Assembly (NCBI GenBank): GCA_027066965.1
Contig: JAMOMT010000054.1
Coordinates: 1-14,648, forward strand
From: Archaeoglobaceae archaeon
GTDB taxonomy: Archaea > Halobacteriota > Archaeoglobi > Archaeoglobales > Archaeoglobaceae
Length of the DNA: 14,648 nt
Reading direction: 5' to 3'
Shown here: piece after piece, positions 4,898 through 12,751 of the stretch
How positions within the stretch are numbered: position 1 is the first letter of the stretch
Layout: each line of letters begins with the position of its first letter
The notes under the pieces: model-generated
Databases searched by the model: none
What the model was told of the DNA's origin: nothing
The model's input: only the letters and a program-made list of their open reading frames with translations
Made by a program: the position numbers and the translations under genes

Positions 4898-7245
4898 ACT
4901 AAATTTTCTTCATACCACTTCCACACCTTCTTCAAAGCCGAAAGCAGCGTTTTGTAGGGTCTCATCCCGCTTTCTCCTATGCATTCTCCCGCATACTTCC
5001 AGTCTCTCAGCTGGAGACACTTCGCTATCAGCACTCTCTCCTCCTTCTCGTCCATCTCAGCTCTCCTAACTCTCGAATACATGAATCTCACGAGAGGCCT
5101 TGCAACATCGGAGGCATATTCATAGAGACTGACTCCCTGAAAGTACTTCTTCAACCTCTTCCTGTTCACCTGATCCATTTCCGGCATCGGGTAGTTGAAG
5201 TCCCTTGCTAAAGAGTGCAAGAGCTGGATCGCTGTCTCTACCTCTAAGTCAGACAGCTCATCCCCTAACCATTCGAGCAGCCTTTTCACAAAGCTGGCGT
5301 TGAGTCTCTCTACCACCTCTTCGACGTGCATTTTCAAGGCTTTCAGCACGACAACCGTGTGCTCTCCCGAAACCTCGTTCCTCTGTGGGGTTATGTGCAC
5401 TGGCAAAAATCCGTTCCTCAGCCAGAATCTGAGGAGCTCAGGAGAAACACCAAAACCCGAGCCAACCCAGTCGAACTCGTTCCCGCAGCTCCAGTCTATC
5501 AGTCTCTTTAGAGCGAAGCTGCCTATTCCCATGTTCATCACTGATGGATGAGTTGCTATTCTGACTATCCTCACTCCAAGCAGTTTTGGAAACTCGTAGT
5601 CCCAGTGGTGCTTTAGAATTAAGTCTGGTATTATCTGCCCCTTTGGCTTGTAGCCGTCTGCCATTTCCTCTATCGTTCTTTCGTCCATTCCACCCTCTAT
5701 CGCGACATGGAGAGAACAGACTGTCTTCCCGTTCACCTTTACACGAAAGGCAAGGTGGTTAGGCATGTCTAATAGAATCACGACATCCGAAGGTCTGTTC
5801 CTGTAATGAGCGAGCACGTATATGCCGAAGAACTCTCTCAACAGCTCCTCGCTTTTCACGAGCTCATCTTTGTCTATTATTTCGAACTCCATTTTACCTT
5901 CTTCTATCGCTTTCATGTCCTCTTCGTCAAGCTCAGCTGGTTGTGCATCCAAAAGCAGCACATCATATATCCACTTCTCTACTGGGTCTCCCTTACCGTA
6001 CCTTATCGGTTCTTCGAGGTGTATTTTCTCTATCTCCGTCTCCTCGTCCTGCTCGAGCCTCTTGAGGAATCTTATGCTGAAACCTCTCCCAGCTCCCTCG
6101 TAGCCGTGAATTGTTGTGGAGAAGACTATGTAACGAACTTTCTTTGCAATCTCCCAGAGGACTGGCACGTCTATTCCCGCAGCTTCGTCAACTATCACGA
6201 TATCAGCATACTCGCTCTCGAGCATAGCTCTCCTCGGTACGACATATTCAACTCTCGCGTACTTACTATTCAACACAGTTGTCATTCCGTTGCTCTCCTT
6301 AGTCCTAAAGTCCTTCATCCCTTGCCTGATCATTGCCTTCTTCAGAAACTTGAAGTAAGTCTGAACAGCCTGAGGTGTTGGAGCGACGACCATTATTCTC
6401 ACAGCTCTCTTCAGTACTCTTTGCATTCTCGAAATGAGGTACGGAGTTACTATCCCGAGAACAGCAGTCTTTCCCCTGCCTCTATCGGCTGTTATGACTA
6501 TTGCTTTCCTCTCCTTCTCTCTGTCGAAGAAGTGCTCAAAGAGCTGAAGGACTCTCACCTGATCTTGCGTGGCACAAAGCTTGTAGAGTTTCTTCTTTAT
6601 CTCCTTTTTCTCTGGAATTACTATCTCTTCTCTACTCTCGCCTTCCTCAGCTTCCTCGTAGTGCTTTACTATCTTTCTCTTGTCTGCATTGAAGATTATT
6701 ATTCCTCTTGCAAGAATCGTTCGCTCGATGAACCTCCTGTAGAACCTTGGAGTTACATCATCAGCCGTATATGGCTCGCTCACGAGCTCCTCGTGCCACT
6801 TGCCCACAAGAGTCTTCCACCTGTTCGGCTTTGGAGAGACGGCGATTATTATACCTCCCTCTTCTATTGTCTCCACGATTATGCCAAGGTCGTTCGGGTG
6901 AAAGCCTTCGGTTAGGTCTATCACGAGGGACTGATGCGTTTCTCCTAGAACGCTTGGGGAATCCTTGTAATGTATGATCTTGACCTTCTTTGCGCCTTTT
7001 TTCTTGTTCTTTCTCTCCTTTCTTACAAAGTATTCTTCAGCTATCTCTACGAACTTGCTCCTTCCAGCAACGAGCAACTCTCTCTCGCCAACAACCTCCT
7101 GATACGCATTCAGGATCTTCTTGATGAGCTTGAATATCCTCGGTTCGAGAGAAGAAGTACAAACGAAAACGACAAAACGGTGTCTCTTCTCTTTAGCCTG
7201 AGAGGCAGCTTTCTGGACTTCTGACAACAGTTCCTTGACCGTCAT
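4894..7245 (-). CDS. tmcA: RNA cytidine N4-acetyltransferase (TmcA / Nat10-Kre33 family)
   Basis: Forms N4-acetylcytidine in RNA using acetyl-CoA and ATP. Bacterial TmcA modifies the elongator tRNA-Met wobble base; archaeal hyperthermophile homologues acetylate many rRNA and tRNA sites. In order, the 783 residues show an N-terminal TmcA domain (to about 200), a helicase-like ATPase with Walker A ADRGRGKTA at 253-261, Walker B IVDEAAG at 351-357 and STTIHGYEGAGRGF at 376-389, then a GNAT domain with acetyl-CoA loop HPSVMNMGIGS at 566-576 and GFGVSPELLRFWLRNGF at 597-613, and a helical C-terminus. The length fits the larger archaeal form (E. coli TmcA is about 670). No good Shine-Dalgarno precedes the ATG, and a T-rich TATA-like element about 25 bases upstream suggests a leaderless transcript. 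It is divergent from pdxS. Its stop lies in the relics of the toxin gene. Confidence 0.95.
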   Translation of the reverse strand: MTVKELLSEVQKAASQAKEKRHRFVVFVCTSSLEPRIFKLIKKILNAYQEVVGERELLVAGRSKFVEIAEEYFVRKERKNKKKGAKKVKIIHYKDSPSVLGETHQSLVIDLTEGFHPNDLGIIVETIEEGGIIIAVSPKPNRWKTLVGKWHEELVSEPYTADDVTPRFYRRFIERTILARGIIIFNADKRKIVKHYEEAEEGESREEIVIPEKKEIKKKLYKLCATQDQVRVLQLFEHFFDREKERKAIVITADRGRGKTAVLGIVTPYLISRMQRVLKRAVRIMVVAPTPQAVQTYFKFLKKAMIRQGMKDFRTKESNGMTTVLNSKYARVEYVVPRRAMLESEYADIVIVDEAAGIDVPVLWEIAKKVRYIVFSTTIHGYEGAGRGFSIRFLKRLEQDEETEIEKIHLEEPIRYGKGDPVEKWIYDVLLLDAQPAELDEEDMKAIEEGKMEFEIIDKDELVKSEELLREFFGIYVLAHYRNRPSDVVILLDMPNHLAFRVKVNGKTVCSLHVAIEGGMDERTIEEMADGYKPKGQIIPDLILKHHWDYEFPKLLGVRIVRIATHPSVMNMGIGSFALKRLIDWSCGNEFDWVGSGFGVSPELLRFWLRNGFLPVHITPQRNEVSGEHTVVVLKALKMHVEEVVERLNASFVKRLLEWLGDELSDLEVETAIQLLHSLARDFNYPMPEMDQVNRKRLKKYFQGVSLYEYASDVARPLVRFMYSRVRRAEMDEKEERVLIAKCLQLRDWKYAGECIGESGMRPYKTLLSALKKVWKWYEENLV

Positions 7246-7261
7246 CAGCCCGGTATTTGTG

Positions 7262-7331
7262 GGTTTTGTAAAAAAGGTTACTGTGGTAAAAGATATTAAG
7301 CTGGCCGAATTAGCTGAAACGGGTGACGATA
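7262..7331. promoter_or_regulatory. Divergent promoter region of tmcA and pdxS
   Basis: On the plus strand GGTAAAAGATATTAAG (7285-7300) is a BRE/TATA-like element, giving a start near 7316. GGTGA (7322-7326) lies five bases before the pdxS ATG at 7332. On the minus strand CCTTTTTTACAAAA (complement of about 7266-7279) is suitably placed for a leaderless tmcA mRNA starting at 7245. The whole control region between the two ATGs is only 86 bp. Confidence 0.45.
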
Positions 7332-8339
7332 ATGGTCGAACTTGAGAAACTCAGGTTTGGGACGGAACTCATAAAGAGGGGATTCGCGAAGATGCAGAAG
7401 GGCGGGGTTATAATGGATGTTACGAATGCTGAACAGGCTGGAATTGCTGAAGATGCTGGTGCTGTTGCTGTGATGGCCTTGCATAAGGTGCCGGCAGACA
7501 TTAGGGCTGCGGGTGGAGTCGCGAGGATGGCCGATCCGAAGAAGATTCAGGAGATAATGGATGCCGTAACTATCCCAGTTATGGCGAAAGTCAGGATTGG
7601 TCACGTTGCGGAGGCAAGAGCTCTCGAAGCTTTGGGAGTTGACATGATAGACGAGAGCGAAGTTCTCACTCCTGCTGATGTCTTCTTTCACATAGACAAG
7701 AGGAAATTCGTCGTTCCTTTCGTCTGTGGAGCGAGAAGTCTTGGAGAAGCGGTGAGGAGGATATGGGAAGGAGCCGCGATGATCAGGACGAAGGGAGAAG
7801 CTGGGACGGGAAACGTCGTTGAAGCTGTCAGGCACATGAGGCTGATAAATAGAGCCATAGATGAGCTGAAGGGAATGCAGAAGGAGGCGATATACAGCGT
7901 TGCTGAGAAGTTTGCCGAGGCTTACTGTAAGCTTGCAAACAGCGTGAAGGAGGAGATGGGTCTTAACGCTGTAACTCCTGACACAATCGTTTACGAAGAG
8001 TACACTTTTGTAGATGTCGTTGATGGACTCTACAAAGTTCTTCTCGAGATAAGGGATCTCGGTAGACTGCCGGTCGTCAACTTCTCAGCTGGAGGAATAG
8101 CGACTCCCGCTGACGCTGCCTTCATGATGCAGCTTGGGGCTGACGGTGTTTTCGTTGGCTCGGGGATATTCAAGAGTTCTAATCCGCCAGAATATGCCAA
8201 GGCGATAGTTGAAGCTGTGAGACACTACGACGAGCCGGAAGTAGTTGCAGAAGTTAGCAAGGGGCTCGGAGACGCCATGAAGGGGTTAGATGTGTTCAAA
8301 CTTGGAGAAGAGGAGAGATTGCAGGAAAGAGGTGTTTGA
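7332..8339 (+). CDS. pdxS: Pyridoxal 5'-phosphate synthase, synthase subunit
   Basis: Builds vitamin B6 (PLP) from ribose 5-phosphate, glyceraldehyde 3-phosphate and ammonia channelled from PdxT, in a dodecameric TIM-barrel complex. Key residues by position are Asp29 (VIMDV), Lys86 (VMAKVRIGH, Schiff base to ribose phosphate) and Lys154 (RTKGEAGTG, second catalytic lysine). IDESEVLTPAD at 106-116 and the phosphate-binding FSAGGIATPADAAF at 251-264 are also present. At 335 residues it exceeds the ~294 of bacterial PdxS; the extra ~40 residues around 180-225 are the insertion known in archaeal homologues. ATG 7332 is chosen behind GGTGA; the in-frame GTG at 7323 is part of that site. pdxT follows 64 bases later. 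Confidence 0.97.
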   Translation: MVELEKLRFGTELIKRGFAKMQKGGVIMDVTNAEQAGIAEDAGAVAVMALHKVPADIRAAGGVARMADPKKIQEIMDAVTIPVMAKVRIGHVAEARALEALGVDMIDESEVLTPADVFFHIDKRKFVVPFVCGARSLGEAVRRIWEGAAMIRTKGEAGTGNVVEAVRHMRLINRAIDELKGMQKEAIYSVAEKFAEAYCKLANSVKEEMGLNAVTPDTIVYEEYTFVDVVDGLYKVLLEIRDLGRLPVVNFSAGGIATPADAAFMMQLGADGVFVGSGIFKSSNPPEYAKAIVEAVRHYDEPEVVAEVSKGLGDAMKGLDVFKLGEEERLQERGV

Positions 8340-8403
8340 TTTTGTTTGCTATTAATTTATTTTTAGTTAGAAAAATTAAATAAAATCAAAAAGGTGAAAC
8401 ACC

Positions 8404-9018
8404 GTGAGAGTAGCTGTCGTCGGAGTTCAGGGGGATGTGGAGGAGCACGTTGTAGCTGCGAAGCTTGCGATGGAAAAGCTTGGAATGGAGGGGGAGGTAG
8501 TTGCCACGAGGAAGCCGGGAGTCGTTGAGAAGAGTGATGCCGTGATAATCCCTGGCGGGGAGAGCACGACTATAAGCAAGCTAATCTTCAGAGAGGTTAA
8601 CGGGAAGACGATAGCTGAGGAAATACTCACCCTTGCCGAGGAAGGAAAACCAATAATGGGCACGTGTGCTGGCTTAATCCTCCTTTCAAAGCACGGAGAC
8701 GAGCAGGTTGAGAAGACTAAAACAAAGCTTCTTGGACTGCTTGACGTAAAAATAAGGAGGAATGCCTTTGGCAGGCAGAGGGAGAGCTTTCAGGTTCCGC
8801 TCGAATTTAAGGGAGTTGGAGTTGTTGAGGCGATATTCATCAGAGCCCCGGCGATAGTGGAGGTTGGAGGGGGAGTTGAGATTCTCGCAAAGTTCGAGGA
8901 CTATGTCGTTGCTGCGAGGCAGGATAACGTTCTGGGTTTGGCGTTTCACCCCGAGCTCAATGTGGAGTTTGGAGATACGAGGGTGCACGAGTACTTTTTA
9001 AATATGGTTGAGTGTTAA
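8404..9018 (+). CDS. pdxT: Pyridoxal 5'-phosphate synthase, glutaminase subunit
   Basis: Class I (triad) glutamine amidotransferase that hydrolyses glutamine and passes ammonia to PdxS. The 204 residues carry VQGDVEEH at the N-terminus, the PGGEST oxyanion/glutamine site at 50-55, nucleophile Cys88 in GTCAGLIL, RRNAFGRQ at 118-125 that contacts PdxS, and His182/Glu184 in FHPEL completing the triad. All catalytic residues are intact. The start is a true GTG at 8404: GGTGA (8393-8397) lies six bases upstream and no ATG is nearby. The 64-bp spacer from pdxS is very AT-rich and could carry a secondary promoter, but the pair is almost surely one functional unit. A T6 tract follows the stop. Confidence 0.97.
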   Translation: MRVAVVGVQGDVEEHVVAAKLAMEKLGMEGEVVATRKPGVVEKSDAVIIPGGESTTISKLIFREVNGKTIAEEILTLAEEGKPIMGTCAGLILLSKHGDEQVEKTKTKLLGLLDVKIRRNAFGRQRESFQVPLEFKGVGVVEAIFIRAPAIVEVGGGVEILAKFEDYVVAARQDNVLGLAFHPELNVEFGDTRVHEYFLNMVEC

Positions 9019-9024
9019 TTTTTT
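9019..9024 (+). terminator. T6 tract after pdxT
   Basis: Six T residues follow the pdxT stop directly. The neighbouring gene is convergent, so transcription should end here. A small hairpin (GGCAA 9082-9086 with TTGCC 9095-9099) lies further into the gap and may help from either side. Confidence 0.35.
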
Positions 9025-9132
9025 ACATATTTATGGAATGCAGTTTGGAATTAATTAGAATTAAAATCAGGATGGGATTGAGGCAAACGTACTATTGCCG
9101 AAGTAACAGAAGCATAGTTGAAGATAAATTAA

Positions 9133-11370
9133 TCATTTCTTCTTTTTCTTTATAACTTCAGTAAAGCTGACCCATCTTCTCGTCATTACAACAGTCTTAG
9201 AGGTTCTCTTGACGACCTTCTCGGGGAACAAGCCAAGTAAGAAGTTCTTCAGGAAGGGCTTGTTCGAAGCTCCGAGCATTACCAAGTCGTGATTTGCCGC
9301 CTCTCTTGCTATCGCGTTCACAGGGTTAGTTGAAACCATGAACTTCTCTAAGACCTTTATGCCTTTGAGAGGCTGCCTCGTCTCTCTGAAAACTTTCTCT
9401 GCCAACGCTCTATCTTCCTCACTCCTGCCGACATACATAAGAGTAACTACCCCCTTTTCTGCAAAATCTCTTGCGAGTTCAGCTGCAAGAACTGCGTGAG
9501 GACCTCCAGCGGTAGGAATCAAAACCTTGCAATCGTTGCTCCACTCCTGTATCTCACCAACTTCGAACCTTACAACTGCTACATCGCACTTCGCCCTGAC
9601 GAGGACGGGATCTATCGTACTCCCCAATACGAAGTCCTTTCTGAAAGTCCTTCCTCTCCACCCCATTATAAGCAAATCTGGCTTTATCTCGTCAACTGCG
9701 TTGAGAATAGCCTCTGCATTTCTGTGCCCTATTTTTATTACTCCACCGCTCGGAACGTCAAGATTCTCCATTACTTGCTTTAGAAACTCTTTCGCAGCCT
9801 TTACGTACTTGGTTCCCGCAGATAGTGGGGTCTGCTCCGGAACTGTAACAACGTTGAGAAGTATTACCTCTCCACCTCTCGCCTTAGCTATCGCTTCCGC
9901 GAACTTCGCGAGCTTGTTAGCCATTATTGGGTTAGCAACTGGCACGAGGACTTTGAACTTCTCTTCAACTGGTCTCTCCTCGTAAATTGTGCGAACTTCT
10001 TCTTCCATTCTCTTTCCGATTTCTCTCTTAGAGTACGTGGCGTAAATGAAGTATCCAAAAAGCATCCAGAAAGCTGTTCCTCCCAGAACGATGTCTCCAT
10101 GCTGTATCTCCGTGACAAGGAAGTATCCGATTACGAGCTGCAGAATTACGGCTGCGATCGGTGGCCAAGGCATTGCCGGAACCCTGAAAGGCCTCCTTAT
10201 GTCCGGCCTCCTGTACCTTAGAATTATCAGCACAATATTTACGAGTATGAACAGAATTAGGAACATTATATCGGCAGCTGTTGCAACGACCTCTATTGGA
10301 AGGACAGCCATCGTTGCTATTATCGAGTAGCTGAAGAGAGTGGCGAGGTGGGGCGTCCTATTCTTATCGTGAATTTTTGCAAGAAAGGACGGCAGATAGC
10401 TATCCCTTCCCATCGCGAAGGCAACTCTGGAAGAGGAGTATATCGTCGCGTTCATCGCGCTTATTGTGGATATGAGGCCTCCGAGTATTATTAGAAAACC
10501 TCCAAAGGGCATTATCTGATCTGCTACCTTTATTAGGCCGAACTCCTTGAGCTTCCCCAAGTACATCCAACTCGGGATGTTCGTCTTAACGGCTCCTATC
10601 GCAGCAAAGGCGACAAGGATGTAAATGGAAACGGAAATCCAGAGGGCGAGCACAACGGCTTTCGGTATGTTTTTCTCCGGCTCCTTGACTTCTTCCCCAC
10701 TTTGAACTATTATGTCGTAACCCTCAAAAGCTATGTACGTGAGACCCATGGCAGCGAGAACTCCTGCAAAACCGTGAGGGAAGAAGGAAGGAGTTGTGAA
10801 CGCTTTAATCCAGTCCGGTCTTTTGAAAGTTGCATAGAGACCAAAAATTATGAAGATTATGAGGATTACGAGCTTTGCAACTGTGACAAACCCTCCAACC
10901 CTCCCACTCTCTTTCACTCCTCTATAATTTATGTAAGCGAGGAGCGTGACTATTGCTACCGAGTAAACTTTCGCAATTAGGGTTTGGGGGATGGGAAAGC
11001 CTTTGGTGATCTCCGAAAGGAAAGCCCCAAACGTAACGGCGTAAAGAGAGCATGCTATGCATTGGGCCGTCCAGCAGCACCAGCCGGAGAGAAAGCCGAA
11101 GAACCCTCCCATCGCCTCCTTAACCCACGGGTAAGCACCTCCAGCCTCTGGCATCGCAGAACCAAGCTCTGCGTAGGCGAGGCTTGTGAGAGTTGCAACA
11201 ACGCCGTTTAGAAAGAATGCGACGAGCAAAGCTGGGCCAGCTATACCCGCGGCAATGCCGGTGAGGGCGAATATACCCGCACCTATCATCGCCGCTATTC
11301 CGAGCATCGTTATGTCGAATAGGCCAAGTTCTCTACTGAGGCTGACCTCTATGCTCCTTTCGGGCGGCAC
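9133..11370 (-). CDS. APC-superfamily amino-acid permease with two C-terminal universal stress protein domains
   Basis: Membrane transporter, probably for amino acids, with cytoplasmic regulatory domains. Residues ~1-445 form about 12 hydrophobic segments with the APC hallmark GIAAMIGAGIFALTG at 24-38 in TM1, and FEGYDIIVQSGEEVKEPEKNIPKA at ~215-238, typical of archaeal ApcT-like permeases. Two USP domains follow. USP1 (~470-602) has an intact ATP-binding motif G-2x-G-9x-G(S/T) (Gly570, Gly573, Gly583-Ser584). USP2 (~612-730) has the same place degenerated (Gly700, Asn703, Gly713-Leu714), so probably only USP1 binds nucleotide. The protein ends in five lysines. The start is GTG at 11368-11370. 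No Shine-Dalgarno is seen, but TTTTTAAAAC at 11391-11400 is correctly placed for a leaderless mRNA. The substrate cannot be read from sequence. Confidence 0.9.
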   Translation of the reverse strand: MPPERSIEVSLSRELGLFDITMLGIAAMIGAGIFALTGIAAGIAGPALLVAFFLNGVVATLTSLAYAELGSAMPEAGGAYPWVKEAMGGFFGFLSGWCCWTAQCIACSLYAVTFGAFLSEITKGFPIPQTLIAKVYSVAIVTLLAYINYRGVKESGRVGGFVTVAKLVILIIFIIFGLYATFKRPDWIKAFTTPSFFPHGFAGVLAAMGLTYIAFEGYDIIVQSGEEVKEPEKNIPKAVVLALWISVSIYILVAFAAIGAVKTNIPSWMYLGKLKEFGLIKVADQIMPFGGFLIILGGLISTISAMNATIYSSSRVAFAMGRDSYLPSFLAKIHDKNRTPHLATLFSYSIIATMAVLPIEVVATAADIMFLILFILVNIVLIILRYRRPDIRRPFRVPAMPWPPIAAVILQLVIGYFLVTEIQHGDIVLGGTAFWMLFGYFIYATYSKREIGKRMEEEVRTIYEERPVEEKFKVLVPVANPIMANKLAKFAEAIAKARGGEVILLNVVTVPEQTPLSAGTKYVKAAKEFLKQVMENLDVPSGGVIKIGHRNAEAILNAVDEIKPDLLIMGWRGRTFRKDFVLGSTIDPVLVRAKCDVAVVRFEVGEIQEWSNDCKVLIPTAGGPHAVLAAELARDFAEKGVVTLMYVGRSEEDRALAEKVFRETRQPLKGIKVLEKFMVSTNPVNAIAREAANHDLVMLGASNKPFLKNFLLGLFPEKVVKRTSKTVVMTRRWVSFTEVIKKKKK

Positions 11371-11390
11371 TCTATGGCGTGACTTCTCTC

Positions 11391-11400
11391 GTTTTAAAAA
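11391..11400 (-). promoter_or_regulatory. TATA box of the permease gene (leaderless)
   Basis: TTTTTAAAAC on the minus strand. Its centre is about 26 bases before the GTG start at 11370, so transcription should begin at or next to the start codon. This explains the missing Shine-Dalgarno. Confidence 0.5.
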
Positions 11401-11434
11401 TGTGTTGAGGTCTGCTGACGCGAAAATACAGTTT

Positions 11435-11512
11435 AAAAAAATGGAAATCCCCCATTCCAGCGGGAGCCAGCGGTTCCGGGAGGTGCTGGTAATGCCGGAA
11501 TGGAGGGATGAC
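11435..11512 (-). ncRNA. Candidate small structured RNA gene
   Basis: The minus strand shows a promoter-like AAAAAATTTAAAC (complement of 11537-11549) with an expected start near 11512. A GC-rich hairpin follows at 11509-11447, then a T7 tract (11441-11435). The stem pairs ATCCC plus CCATTCC (11447-11458 on the plus strand) with 11497-11509: 12 pairs and one bulge (11504). Two further pairs, an internal loop, and a CCAGC/GCTGG inner stem (11467-11471/11485-11489) follow, with a 13-nt terminal loop. On the minus strand that loop contains ACCUCCC, resembling the anti-Shine-Dalgarno and able to pair with GGAGGU. No ANA box or C/D boxes are present, so known guide-RNA classes do not fit. A plus-strand micro-gene is an equal alternative reading. 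Confidence 0.35.
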
Positions 11513-11542
11513 CCTAATGCTTATCAGGCCCTTATGGTTTAA
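11492..11542 (+). CDS. Possible 16-codon micro-gene
   Basis: ATG 11492 follows GGGAGGTG (11478-11485), an excellent Shine-Dalgarno, with six bases of spacing. The 16 codons start MPEWRDDPNAY and end at TAA 11540-11542. A TATA-like TTTAAAAAA at 11432-11440 would start transcription near 11460, and a T6 tract follows at 11544-11549. All elements of a tiny transcription unit are therefore in order. The same frame is open back to ATG 11441 (33 codons). No same-strand gene lies closely downstream, so it is not an obvious leader peptide. The family is unknown, and it may simply be the reverse of a structured RNA. Confidence 0.25.
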   Translation: MPEWRDDPNAYQALMV

Positions 11543-11653
11543 ATTTTTTGCTGCTAACGTGTTTGCAGTTTCAATTTGTTCACTTCAACTTTCGAATTTT
11601 TTAGAAGTTTAGGTTAGACCTGATAGATTTTTGAGTCTTACTGTTTATCGATA

Positions 11654-12688
11654 TCAAACGCCGTAAAGCTTGTAACATCCGGTGCAAACTTCTGGGGGCG
11701 GATACTTTGAGAGAACATCGTCGAGCTCCTTCAGCATTCTCACAGCGGAGAAAGGGCTCGAGCACATGAGCTTTTCGAAAGTGGAATTGTAAGCGACTAT
11801 TCTCTTCCTGAAGACATCTCTGAACTTTTCGAACTCGACCCACGCTTTCCTATTTGAGGCTTCTCCAAACTCTGGTGGCTTTACGTAAATTATTTCACCT
11901 TCAAATAATCTAGGGATTTTCTCGAACGGAAGTGCGAGGTATATGCATGGGTAGAGCTTCCCCTCACACGAAACTGCAGCACTCGTGTGTGGATTCGCCT
12001 CGCACACGGCCTGCTCCTCTAAGTTTAGCGGATACGCTTTTACACTCATTCCGAGCTTTCTTGCGAGAGTTTTTGCCTTGTTAAGGACATTTTCAACTTC
12101 TCTGATTTTCTTCTCCCCCTTTCCGAAAACTCTCAGTCTGTCAGTTATCTCATCGAATACGTAGTCGAGGTTCGTGAACGCGACGTATTCAGCTCCAGCC
12201 TCTGCCGCTAGCTCGACGAACTCCACGCTTTCTTTCCAGCTCTCTTCAGTCAGCATGTAACTGACTCCAACCCTTACCTTCCCCTCTTTTCCTGCCTTTT
12301 TCTTCTCCTCAGCAACGGCTCTAACGCCCTCAATCGCCACGTCGAAGCTAACACCTCTCGCTTTTGAGCTTATGCCCGAAAAAGAAACGAGCAAGTAGTC
12401 GGTATGCTTTGCCACGAAATCAGCGAGCTTCTTCAGTTTTCTTCCGTTCGTAGTGAACCCCGTTTTTGCGTTCTCCTCTGCGATCGTGAGCATGTCTTTA
12501 AAGTCCGGGTGAAGGAGTGGCTCCCCCCACCCTTGAAGGTAAACGACATCGAACTTCGGAAAAAGTTTTGACAGTTCTAGAAACTTTTCTAGGCTCATTC
12601 TTCCGCTTAGTTTCCACTTCCTGTGTGGGCACATGATACAGTTTTCCCCACACTCCCTCGTTATCTCAACCTGAATGTACTTGAGCAT
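11654..12688 (-). CDS. Radical SAM protein with SPASM-like C-terminal cysteines
   Basis: Predicted 4Fe-4S enzyme that cleaves S-adenosylmethionine to a radical; substrate unknown. From the chosen start (344 residues), ECGENCIMCP gives the canonical CX3CX2C (Cys13, Cys17, Cys20). GWGEPL at 53-58 is the SAM-binding GGE-type motif, and FTTNGRKL follows at 78-85. The C-terminal part has Cys229, the SCEGKLYPC segment (Cys241/Cys248), Cys309, and a final CTGC (335-338). Together these resemble a SPASM auxiliary cluster domain as in peptide- or protein-modifying family members. ATG 12688 is preferred because MLKYIQVEITRE is how such proteins usually begin, and TATA-like sequence about 25 bases upstream fits a leaderless mRNA. 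An in-frame ATG at 12721 would add 11 residues. It is divergent from a small winged-helix gene. No precursor peptide was recognised nearby. Confidence 0.85.
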   Translation of the reverse strand: MLKYIQVEITRECGENCIMCPHRKWKLSGRMSLEKFLELSKLFPKFDVVYLQGWGEPLLHPDFKDMLTIAEENAKTGFTTNGRKLKKLADFVAKHTDYLLVSFSGISSKARGVSFDVAIEGVRAVAEEKKKAGKEGKVRVGVSYMLTEESWKESVEFVELAAEAGAEYVAFTNLDYVFDEITDRLRVFGKGEKKIREVENVLNKAKTLARKLGMSVKAYPLNLEEQAVCEANPHTSAAVSCEGKLYPCIYLALPFEKIPRLFEGEIIYVKPPEFGEASNRKAWVEFEKFRDVFRKRIVAYNSTFEKLMCSSPFSAVRMLKELDDVLSKYPPPEVCTGCYKLYGV

Positions 12689-12751
12689 TGTTAAAACTTT
12701 AATCGGAAAACGTAAAAACATATCCTTTCAACTTTTCCTGAGGTGATATCA
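12689..12751. promoter_or_regulatory. Divergent promoter region of the radical SAM and winged-helix genes
   Basis: This 63-bp region is all that separates the two ATGs. Plus strand: AAAACTTTAATC (about 12692-12703) as a TATA candidate and GGTGAT (12742-12747), four bases before ATG 12752. Minus strand: TATGTTTTTACG (complement of about 12710-12721), spaced for a leaderless start at 12688. The two promoters overlap, so the small DNA-binding protein could control both genes. Confidence 0.4.

Noticed and set aside
5806..6915. 369-codon plus-strand open frame opposite tmcA
   Set aside because: It is a codon-bias shadow of tmcA, which has a full set of family motifs. The shadow protein has no recognisable domain and an odd Leu/Ser/Tyr-rich composition.
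9082..9099. Hairpin GGCAA/TTGCC as a separate RNA gene
   Set aside because: Only five pairs with an 8-nt loop between convergent genes; at most a termination aid.
11441..11515. tRNA or tRNA-like gene
   Set aside because: No 7-bp acceptor stem, T-loop GTTCRANNC or cloverleaf can be drawn on either strand of this hairpin.
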